Assembly (NCBI GenBank): GCA_947565915.1
Contig: CANOHY010000047.1
Span: forward strand, 1-11,983
DNA from: an uncultured Eggerthellaceae bacterium
Lineage (GTDB): Bacteria > Actinomycetota > Coriobacteriia > Coriobacteriales > Eggerthellaceae
DNA length: 11,983 bases
Reading direction: 5' to 3'
The notes under the pieces are model-generated. The model searched no databases. It was not told the origin of the DNA and worked only from the letters and a program-made list of their open reading frames with translations. This document shows, piece by piece, positions 1 through 6,306 of this stretch (the first letter of the stretch is position 1; each line of letters opens with the position of its first letter). The position numbers and the translations under genes are program-made.

Positions 1-335
1 ACGATCTGGTCCTTCGCCGCAGCCTCGGCCTTCTTGGCCAGCTCTGCCACCGTGCCGTACACGATGACCGCCGTCTGGCAGTGGTGCACGCAGGTGGGGA
101 GCTTGCCCTCGGCCACGCGGTCGGCGCACAGGTCGCACAGGTGGGTGGGCATGGGCAGGTAGGTGTACTCCCACACCCCGTCGGATGCCTCCCACGGGCC
201 GTCCTGCAGGATGCGGATGCCGAAGTCGCCCTCGGGCATGCCGTGCTCCATCTTGCAGGCGGTCACGCAGGCGTTGCAGCCGCAGCAGTACTCGTAGTCT
301 ATGAACAGTCCGTGCTCGCCTTTGGATTGTGCCAT
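1..335 (-). CDS. 4Fe-4S dicluster electron-transfer subunit of a molybdopterin oxidoreductase (3' end outside window)
   Basis: Only the first 111 complete codons are in the window; the gene runs off the left edge. The start is the ATG at 333-335, preceded by a GAGAGG-like ribosome binding site. Two cysteine groups are visible: C17-x2-C20-x2-C23-x3-C27 near the N-terminus (with an extra C18), and C67-x2-C70-x11-C82-x3-C86, whose ADRVAEGKLPTCVHHC context matches the last cysteine group of DmsB/NarH-type ferredoxin subunits. These subunits pass electrons to or from the molybdopterin subunit. The catalytic partner is the next gene upstream, ending 114 bp before this start, so the two probably form one complex. 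There is no signal peptide or membrane segment in the visible part, which suggests a cytoplasmic site. The two middle cysteine groups of four-cluster relatives are not seen between the visible ones. The family call is firm; the physiological electron donor is unknown. Confidence 0.9.
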   Translation of the reverse strand, partial: MAQSKGEHGLFIDYEYCCGCNACVTACKMEHGMPEGDFGIRILQDGPWEASDGVWEYTYLPMPTHLCDLCADRVAEGKLPTCVHHCQTAVIVYGTVAELAKKAEAAAKDQI

Positions 336-364
336 GTTATCAACCTCTCGATCTCGAGCGGGTC

Positions 365-403
365 CGAGGGGTGGGCTCGGAAGGCATCCTCGCCCGCCCC
401 TCG
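365..403. repeat. Intercistronic GC-rich inverted repeat between the two oxidoreductase subunits
   Basis: Bases 365-376 pair with 392-403: a 12-bp stem with one mismatch (t372/g396) and a 15-nt loop, in the 114-bp gap between the catalytic and Fe-S genes. There is no T-rich tail on the leftward transcript, so it is not a good intrinsic terminator. It could act as an RNA-stability or processing hairpin that sets the subunit ratio. That role is inference. Confidence 0.4.
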
Positions 404-449
404 CGCCCGGCAGATTACCTAATCGCGCAAGGAGCGCTGGACGTGCGGC

Positions 450-3101
450 CTAGTAGCGGTACTGGTAGCAGGCCGGGTCGTCCAAGTCGATGGGCTTGGG
501 AGCCTGGCGCTCGTGGTCCTTCCAGTAGTCCTCCACGTCGAAGAAGCCCTCCGGCTCGTAGTCGGGGGTCCAGCCGTCGTAGAAGCTGGGCTTGTCGGAG
601 ACGTGCGTCTTGCCATGGGTGTAGCCGGTGGTGCACACCTGGTAGGAGGGCTGGTCCTCGGGGGCGGAGTTCTCCGGGGTGCACTTGTAGATGGTGCACA
701 TGCCGCACTTGATCGGCGCGCCGTAGCCGTTGGTGCCGTTCTCGCACTGCGGGATGAGGTTGTTGGGGTTGCAGTCGAACACGCCGAACAGCGAGGGCTC
801 CGCGGCCTCCTGCTCGGGGAACCACCAGCCGTGCTCGGTGGAGATCACGCGGGGGTCGAGCGAGGGGTTGAGGCGCGCCTGCTGGCGCATCTTGCCCATC
901 TGGTTCTCGATCCACACCCAGTCGCCGTCGATGATGCCGTGCTTGGCGGCGGTGTCGGGGTGGATGTCGAAGCGGGGCCAGGGGTGCAGCTGGCGGGAGA
1001 TGGTCTCGGGCTGGCGCCACTCGGAGTGGAAGAACTCGTAGGAGCGCTTGCCGGTGGTCAGGATGTAGGGGTACTTCTCGGCGAGCTCGGGGGTGGCGAC
1101 CGGCGATGTGGGCGGCTCCTGGTAGTAGGGCAGCGGGTCGTCGCCGAAGGAGGCGAACAGCGTGCAGTACAGCTCGTAGCGGCCCGTGGGCGTCATGAAG
1201 CCGGGCTGGCCGTCGGGGCGAAGCATGCCCTTCTCGAACTTGCGGTAGTTGTAGTGGTGGTACCACATGCCATGGTACTTCTGTTCCACGATGTCCATCG
1301 TCATCTGGCTGCCGTCGTCGTCCAGCACGCCGTCGCGCTCGAGGCGCCAGTTCATGTAGGAGCGGTCGTCCACCACGTAGTCGGGCCATGCCTCGGGATG
1401 GATGCGGTGCCCCAGCTCGATCATGATGGTCTCGTCGGACTTGGCCTCGCCCTTCGGCTCGCCGGCCTTGGTGAGGGTGCGCAGCGGGTCGAACCACACG
1501 CGGATGCAGTCGCGCTCGTGGCTCATGGCGCAGGGGATCACCAGGTCTGCGAAGGCCACGGCGGTCGGCGTGATGAAGAGGTCCTGCACCACCACGAAGT
1601 CGATGGTCTTGAGAGCGCGGTAGAGGCGCGGGGCGTCCTGGCCCATGTTGGCGATGGGGTTGGCCGACTCGATCCAGAGCATCTTCACGGGGTGGGGCTG
1701 CTCGGTCTCGATGGCCTGCAGGATGGAGTCTGCCTGAGAGGAGGCGCTGAAGCCGTACTGCTTCAGCGGGTAGCGCTTCACGCCCAGGCGGTTCTCCGCC
1801 ATGCCCGTGCCTTCCACTTCCCAGATGCCGGAGTTGTAGCCGAACTCCAGGTTAGCGGCCTGGTCGATCAGCACGTTGCCGCCGGGAACGTCGATGTTGC
1901 CGGTGATGCCCACCAGGCACGCGATGGCGTGCGCCGTGATCACGCCGATCTTGGCCATGTCCACGGCCAGGCCCCACTGCACGACGGCCGGCTTCGCGGT
2001 GGCGTAGCGGCGGGCGGCAGCCACGACCTGCTCCTCGGGGATCCAGGTGATCTCGGCCACCTTGGCGGGCGGGTACTCCTGCACGCGCTCGGCCAGCTGC
2101 TCGAAGCCGTAGCACCACTTCTCCACGAACTCGTGGTCGTAGAGGTCCTCGTTGATGATGACGTTCATCATGCCAAGGGCCAGCGCCGCGTCGGTGCCGG
2201 GGCGCAGGCGAAGCCACATCTCGGAGCGGGCGGCCATCCAGGTGAGCTGCGGGTCGATGGTGATGAGCTTGGTGCCCCTCTTCATGGCCTCGGTGATCCA
2301 GTGCCCCTGGAAGGCGTCGGAGTTGTTGATCATGGAGTTGGTGCCCCAGACCACGCAAACCTCGGGGATCTGGTACTCGGGGTCGGCCTCGAAGCGGCGG
2401 GCGCGGAACTGGGAGAAGTCAGCCACCCACTGGTTGCCCATGATCACGTAGCAGAGAGCCGTGCGCGGCAGCATGCAGCTGTCGCCGGACAGGAAGCACA
2501 GCGTGAGGTCGGCGCCGCGGAAGTTGGCGTACTGGTTGTGCGCGATGGCCTGGGAGACGTTGCGGCCGGTGCCGATCATCGACACGATGCACTCGGGGCC
2601 GTAGTTCTTCTGGATGTCGCGGACCTTCTCGACGATCATGTCGTAGGCCTCGTCCCAGCTGATGCGCTGCCACTTGCCCTCGCCGCGCTCGCCGGCGCGC
2701 TTGACGGGGTAGGTGAGGCGGCGGGGGTTGTTGGTCATCTGGGGAAGCTCCAGGCAGCGCATGCACAAACGGCCGCCGGTGTAGGGGTTGTTAGGGTCGC
2801 CCTCGGTCTTCACCAGGTTGCCCTCGTCGTCGGTGTAGAAGATGATGCCGCAGGACTGGTGGCAGCCCGGGCCCGACCACATGACGGTGCGGGTGGCGTT
2901 GAGGTCGCCTTCCTTCCAGCGCGTCTCGAAGGGGTACTTGTCGAAGTCGTAGCGGTTGTTGTAGTCGACGCCGTAGGCGATGCCCTTGCTGCGGACGGAA
3001 TCGCCGATCTGGTCGTCGGCCTCGGTCGTTTGGATCAGATAGTTAGAGCTGTTCATCGCGACGCCATCGGGTGCGTCCTGGATGTACTTTTCACTAGCCA
3101 T
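450..3101 (-). CDS. Molybdopterin-dependent oxidoreductase, catalytic subunit (acetylene hydratase / catechol dehydroxylase-like, no Tat signal)
   Basis: This 883-aa protein belongs to the DMSO reductase superfamily. Its order is: an N-terminal extension of about 79 residues; an Fe-S motif C80-x3-C84 ... C113-x2-C116 with R115 at the usual basic bridge position; the RISWDEA box (146-152) that opens the molybdopterin domain; cysteines 202, 209 and 217 around the expected metal ligand; RPGTDAALALGMMNVIINE (300-318), a hallmark stretch of the family; PGGN (406-409); and a C-terminal dinucleotide-binding domain from about 675, including EHGWWFPEQEA (756-766). Residues 300-352 resemble acetylene hydratase closely as I remember it, a group also close to pyrogallol transhydroxylase and the gut catechol dehydroxylases. 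No twin-arginine signal is present, so it probably acts in the cytoplasm. The start at 3101 has AAGGAG 8 nt upstream; the frame stays open further upstream but runs into the divergent promoter region. The substrate is unknown: a phenolic dehydroxylase or other reductase is an inference. Confidence 0.93.
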   Translation of the reverse strand: MASEKYIQDAPDGVAMNSSNYLIQTTEADDQIGDSVRSKGIAYGVDYNNRYDFDKYPFETRWKEGDLNATRTVMWSGPGCHQSCGIIFYTDDEGNLVKTEGDPNNPYTGGRLCMRCLELPQMTNNPRRLTYPVKRAGERGEGKWQRISWDEAYDMIVEKVRDIQKNYGPECIVSMIGTGRNVSQAIAHNQYANFRGADLTLCFLSGDSCMLPRTALCYVIMGNQWVADFSQFRARRFEADPEYQIPEVCVVWGTNSMINNSDAFQGHWITEAMKRGTKLITIDPQLTWMAARSEMWLRLRPGTDAALALGMMNVIINEDLYDHEFVEKWCYGFEQLAERVQEYPPAKVAEITWIPEEQVVAAARRYATAKPAVVQWGLAVDMAKIGVITAHAIACLVGITGNIDVPGGNVLIDQAANLEFGYNSGIWEVEGTGMAENRLGVKRYPLKQYGFSASSQADSILQAIETEQPHPVKMLWIESANPIANMGQDAPRLYRALKTIDFVVVQDLFITPTAVAFADLVIPCAMSHERDCIRVWFDPLRTLTKAGEPKGEAKSDETIMIELGHRIHPEAWPDYVVDDRSYMNWRLERDGVLDDDGSQMTMDIVEQKYHGMWYHHYNYRKFEKGMLRPDGQPGFMTPTGRYELYCTLFASFGDDPLPYYQEPPTSPVATPELAEKYPYILTTGKRSYEFFHSEWRQPETISRQLHPWPRFDIHPDTAAKHGIIDGDWVWIENQMGKMRQQARLNPSLDPRVISTEHGWWFPEQEAAEPSLFGVFDCNPNNLIPQCENGTNGYGAPIKCGMCTIYKCTPENSAPEDQPSYQVCTTGYTHGKTHVSDKPSFYDGWTPDYEPEGFFDVEDYWKDHERQAPKPIDLDDPACYQYRY

Positions 3102-3109
3102 GCTCTGAT

Positions 3110-3115
3110 CTCCTT
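3110..3115 (-). promoter_or_regulatory. Ribosome binding site that fixes the oxidoreductase start
   Basis: The leftward strand reads AAGGAG here, 8 nt before the ATG at 3101. It decides against an upstream in-frame start at 3269, which would add 56 residues of low-complexity, non-conserved type and cross the divergent control region. Confidence 0.8.
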
Positions 3116-3147
3116 CCCTTTCTTTTCGGACTGATACCTCTGTCGCT

Positions 3148-3153
3148 ATTCTA
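3148..3153 (-). promoter_or_regulatory. Possible -10 element of the oxidoreductase promoter
   Basis: TAGAAT on the leftward strand lies 47 bp before the start codon. At the expected -35 spacing the sequence is CATTTC, a poor match. This would fit a promoter that needs an activator such as the divergent PucR-like protein. It is a visual match only. Confidence 0.3.
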
Positions 3154-3208
3154 GGGAGCGAAAAATGGCCGAAATGAGGCAGCGCTGACGAAAACCTGAT
3201 CGAATATT

Positions 3209-3222
3209 TGTGCAGCTGCACA
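3209..3222. promoter_or_regulatory. Perfect 14-bp palindrome TGTGCAGCTGCACA, candidate operator
   Basis: The palindrome sits in the 209-bp region between the divergent oxidoreductase and regulator genes. A second pair of 6-bp inverted repeats, ctgacg at 3185-3190 and cgtcag at 3242-3247, is almost exactly centred on it. If the -10 at 3148-3153 is real, the palindrome is centred about 75 bp upstream of the transcript start, a usual activator position. It is the best candidate binding site for the adjacent regulator. Binding is inferred. Confidence 0.5.
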
Positions 3223-3310
3223 TACACAGAGCTGGGAGCGGCGTCAGAATTTGCTCCAGCGGTTATCATGTTCGAAACGACGCAACAGCTCGGGAAAGGG
3301 GCTTGACCCT

Positions 3311-4960
3311 ATGGGCGAAACCACTAGCAGGCCATTTGCGATACCCGAGCTTGACCACTTGCCCACTATCACCATGAGCATGATGCTCGAGCAGCTCGAG
3401 TGCTTCAACGTGGTGGCGGCTCCCGTAGCGTCGCGCCGCGTGTTCCGCTGGTTCGAGTCGCCCTTCATAGCTGCGGCAACGCGTCCCGAAGGGCTTCGCA
3501 GCGGGCAGACCCTCCATATCTGCCGCGCTTCCGACGCGCACGAGGCGCTCCAGACCGACTCCAACCTCTTTGCCTGCCTGGTGCTGGCGCCCGACGAGGA
3601 GCTTCCCTCCTGGACCGCTGACTTCACCGACCGTTTGGTGGTGGTGCAGCCAGCCGATAGCTTCATGTACTTGGTGTACATGGTGCAGTGCTACTTCATG
3701 AACATGGCGCTTTGGGAGAGCAAGCTCGACCACTTCGCCACGCAGCCCGACGGCTTGCAGCTGCTGTTCGAGAGCAGCCAATCGATGCTCGGCGAGTTTG
3801 CGCTGTGCTACGACGCCGCTGATCAGGTGCTGGCCTACACGCCCGATATCGAAGCACCCACGAAAGCACTGCAGATGGCCGTGAAATCGAGCCATTACTC
3901 GCCTGAACCCGGCCGTTCCAGCAAAAGCACCAACAACTTGAGGGTCGACCACCGCCAAACCAAGCGCGCCGTGGTAGTGGACGGCCTGCGCTTCGCCACT
4001 GTGCTCGTGCAAGCGCGTGAACCCCTTAGCCAAGGGAAGCTCGATATGCTGGACATGTTGTGCAAGCGCATCGACCTCGCATGCAAGACGCTTTGGCACG
4101 ACCAGGTAAAATCCACCAATCCGTACCATTTCTTCTTCTCGCGGCTTATCGAGGGCGCGCCTTGCAGTCGCGACGATATCGACGAGCAGCTGGGCGCCAT
4201 CGGCATACCACCCCAGCATCAGCTGAAGCTTGTGCTCTTCGACATCGCTGCTGGCAAGAAGCCTGCTCCCCTGCTCGCCGAGCTGGCACCTGCAGTAAAG
4301 CGCATCAACCATGGCGATTGCTACTATTTCGCTTATCAGGGATACCTTTGCCTGCTGTGCTATGCGGTTGCCGGCGACAGCCAGCTTTCCGACAAGAAGA
4401 CGACCGAGGATGTGAGGCGCTACATCGCCGAACCCTACCACATACCCGCCAGCGCCTCCATGATATTCGAGGACATCACGGACCTCGACCTAGCCTACAA
4501 GCAGGCCCTGATCGCACATAACCTGCGCGACATCGTGGAGGCTGAAGCCGCCAACTCTGCCGACTCGGCACGCACGCGCTCGGCAGACGATGCGCCTGAG
4601 CTGATGCCGTTCGAGGCGTGCGTAATCTACTACCTGGTGGGCGCGCGCAACAAGGACGATCGCTTCCTCGATTTCATCTTCTCGCATACGCTGATGCAGA
4701 AGATCAGCGAGGAAGACCGCCAGAATGGCACCAACAACCTGGAGATCTTCTGGGAGTACATATCGAGCGAGCGCAACGCATCGGTGGTGGCCGAGCGCAT
4801 GCATATGCATCGCAACACCGTGCGCTACCGCATCGACAAGATCGAGCGCCGCTTCGATCTGGACCTCTCGTCCCAACAAGTGCGCGAGAAGATGATCATC
4901 GACTTCAAGGTGTTCTTCCTCATGCAGCAGCGCACCTCGCTCAAGCAGCTATTCGAATAG
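3311..4960 (+). CDS. PucR/CdaR-like transcriptional regulator, divergent from the molybdoenzyme
   Basis: The protein is 549 aa. The C-terminal end (about residues 479-540) is a PucR-type helix-turn-helix: ASVVAERMHMHRNTVRYRIDK, followed by an IERRFDLDL stretch, the standard form of this domain. The middle part (about 270-400) would hold the degenerate GGDEF-like domain of CdaR/PucR proteins, judged by position and length. The N-terminal 250 residues are not recognised and probably sense a ligand. No membrane segment or signal peptide is evident. The chosen ATG at 3311 follows GGAAAGGGG with a 9-nt spacer; an in-frame ATG at 3251 lacks such a site, and 3374 is another possibility. PucR-family members control catabolic genes in response to a substrate or metabolite. 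The divergent arrangement with a shared palindrome suggests control of the molybdoenzyme operon. The family call is firm, the target inferred. Confidence 0.88.
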   Translation: MGETTSRPFAIPELDHLPTITMSMMLEQLECFNVVAAPVASRRVFRWFESPFIAAATRPEGLRSGQTLHICRASDAHEALQTDSNLFACLVLAPDEELPSWTADFTDRLVVVQPADSFMYLVYMVQCYFMNMALWESKLDHFATQPDGLQLLFESSQSMLGEFALCYDAADQVLAYTPDIEAPTKALQMAVKSSHYSPEPGRSSKSTNNLRVDHRQTKRAVVVDGLRFATVLVQAREPLSQGKLDMLDMLCKRIDLACKTLWHDQVKSTNPYHFFFSRLIEGAPCSRDDIDEQLGAIGIPPQHQLKLVLFDIAAGKKPAPLLAELAPAVKRINHGDCYYFAYQGYLCLLCYAVAGDSQLSDKKTTEDVRRYIAEPYHIPASASMIFEDITDLDLAYKQALIAHNLRDIVEAEAANSADSARTRSADDAPELMPFEACVIYYLVGARNKDDRFLDFIFSHTLMQKISEEDRQNGTNNLEIFWEYISSERNASVVAERMHMHRNTVRYRIDKIERRFDLDLSSQQVREKMIIDFKVFFLMQQRTSLKQLFE

Positions 4961-4977
4961 GACAGAAACAAGAGGTC

Positions 4978-5026
4978 AGTGAGATAAAGGGGTCAGGGCA
5001 AATTGCCCTGACCCCTTTATCTCACT
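4978..5026. terminator. Long perfect inverted repeat (24-bp arms, 1-nt centre) between convergent genes; likely bidirectional terminator or dispersed palindrome
   Basis: Bases 4978-5001 pair with 5003-5026 without a mismatch around the central a5002. The core is GGGGTCAGGGCAA and its complement, with A-rich/T-rich outer arms. It lies 17 bp after the stop of the PucR-like gene and 20 bp before the stop of the convergent SanA-like gene, the right place for a bidirectional terminator. A clean U tract is absent on both sides, though the stem ends in CCTTTAT. Arms this long and exact also suggest a REP-like or MITE-like unit. Confidence 0.7.
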
Positions 5027-5046
5027 ATTTGCCCGCTCAGCTCATT

Positions 5047-5715
5047 TTAGTCGTTGGTGACGTCGCCGCTCCCCTGCAAGCGAATCGAATCGCCCAAGAA
5101 CGTGGGCGCAGGTTGCACGGCTGCCGTGAAGAAATCCTTCACGCGCGCGAACACCTCGCGCACGTCGCGGCCCAGCTGCCCCGCATAATCTTCCCCCTCC
5201 GCACACACGCCGTAAGCATCGAGGCCCAAAGCTCGCGCAACATATAGGCTACGATAGAGGTGATAGCCTTGCGACACCACCACGATTCGCTGCGCCCCGA
5301 ATACGTCACGTGCACGTCGCATGCTCTCGTAGGTGGAAAGCCCCGCGTGGTCCATGAACACATCGACCGATGGCACGCCTGCCTGGATGGCCCAATCCTT
5401 CATAGTTCCCACTTCGTTGTAGTTGTCTTGCGCATGATCGCCGCTCATCAGCAACTTGGGGGCTACCCCCGAAGCGAACAGGTCAACGCCTTCTTGCAAG
5501 CGATCGCGCAGCATAAGGCTAGGAGTGCCATCGGGTAGAACGCCGCAACCCAGCACGAGCACGCAATCCACGTCGTTCAGGTTGGCGGCCTCCTCGGGCG
5601 CAAGCAGGTAGCGACCGCCCACATCCTTCACGTAGGCGTTTATCGCAAGAACGGCAACGATGGCAACCACCACAAGGCCCACGAAGAGCTTGCCTATGAA
5701 GCGGATTGGATGCAT
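5047..5715 (-). CDS. SanA/YdcF-family (DUF218) membrane-anchored protein
   Basis: The 222-aa protein has one N-terminal membrane segment (about residues 7-28) and a DUF218 domain facing outward. Family landmarks are VDCVLVLGCGVLPDGTPS (49-66), LRDRLQEG (69-76), LLMSGDHAQDNYNEVGTM (88-105), DHAGLSTYESMRRARDVFG (122-140) and VVVSQGYHLYRSLYVARALG (145-164). Length and layout match SanA of enterobacteria, linked to envelope barrier function and vancomycin sensitivity at high temperature; the biochemical activity is not settled. The ATG at 5715 is preceded by AAGGAG at 13 nt, a long spacer, so the start is probable rather than certain. The gene stands alone, convergent with the PucR-like gene, and has no operon partner in the window. 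Confidence 0.88.
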   Translation of the reverse strand: MHPIRFIGKLFVGLVVVAIVAVLAINAYVKDVGGRYLLAPEEAANLNDVDCVLVLGCGVLPDGTPSLMLRDRLQEGVDLFASGVAPKLLMSGDHAQDNYNEVGTMKDWAIQAGVPSVDVFMDHAGLSTYESMRRARDVFGAQRIVVVSQGYHLYRSLYVARALGLDAYGVCAEGEDYAGQLGRDVREVFARVKDFFTAAVQPAPTFLGDSIRLQGSGDVTND

Positions 5716-6306
5716 GCGCGGATGTCTGCTCCTTGGAAGTCGTTATGCGTGCGAGTTTAAGCGCCTTTCGGTGCCCTTCATGGTAAGCCCGTGGGACTTC
5801 GCACATCGAAACTCCCAAAACTCCGCAGAACAGCTCCCTGCAATATGCGTTTCAAACTATTCGTGGTCACAAACTCGAGCAACGTGCAATTGCTGAAACG
5901 CACGATTGCAAGCTTCGAAATTCTAATCGAGCAACCCTGTAATTGCTTGCTAGTACGACTCCTGCGTCACGTGTTGCGCGCCATGTGCCCACGTAGTGCA
6001 TCACTGTTTCATCGATGCCTAGTCTAGAACGCAGGTGAAATATGAAGAAGAACCCTTATAGGGTTCTTCTTCGATGATTACGCCGTTGCGTTTGGGTGCG
6101 AAGCTTTAGCCGAGCCGCACTGCTCGAAACTGCTGGGAACAAGGAGCTTCACCTTACTTGAGGATGGGATGAGCCGAAGCTTTCAACCTCCGCAGGGAGC
6201 AAAGCGACCGAGAAGCGAAAGCGTAGGCCCATCTCGTCATCCTCTCGAAAGACACAGTTCTCATCAAGAACGAGCGCTCGAATCATGGACCGCCCGACCC
6301 AAAAGG
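5716..6306. other. 591-bp region without a convincing gene
   Basis: It lies between the start of the SanA-like gene and the stop of the permease. The first 330 bp look more AT-rich than the surroundings and should hold the SanA-like promoter, but I see no convincing -35/-10 pair. Short frames at 5791-6027 (+) and 6149-6286 (-) have no good ribosome binding site and no recognisable motif. A strong hairpin at 6044-6072 is listed separately. No tRNA, CRISPR or IS remnant is visible. Confidence 0.6.
6044..6072 (-). terminator. Hairpin terminator-like element downstream of the ABC permease
   Basis: Bases 6044-6056 pair perfectly with 6060-6072 (13 bp, GAAGAAGAACCCT and its complement) around a 3-nt loop. 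On the leftward strand the stem ends in TTCTTCTTC followed by ATATTTC, a moderately U-rich tail. It is 235 bp after the permease stop and faces no competing gene end, so it probably ends the ABC operon transcript. Rho-independent function is inferred. Confidence 0.5.

Noticed and set aside
513..3134. 873-codon open frame on the + strand opposite the molybdoenzyme
   Set aside because: It is antisense to a clearly coding gene and its product is a low-complexity string of V, G, A, L, H and D without domains, the usual effect of GC-rich codon bias.
3102..3269. N-terminal extension of the molybdoenzyme to an ATG at 3269
   Set aside because: The ATG at 3101 has AAGGAG at ideal spacing, and the extension would cover the divergent promoter and palindrome and does not look like a signal peptide.
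3251..3310. Earlier ATG for the PucR-like regulator
   Set aside because: There is no good ribosome binding site before 3251, while 3311 is preceded by GGAAAGGGG; the extra 20 residues do not resemble a domain.
5791..6027. 78-codon ORF on the + strand in the gene-free region
   Set aside because: Weak start context, no domain and codon use unlike the neighbours; nothing supports expression.
6149..6286. 45-codon ORF on the - strand just downstream of the permease
   Set aside because: It has no clear ribosome binding site, no recognisable motif and a normal length for chance in this composition.
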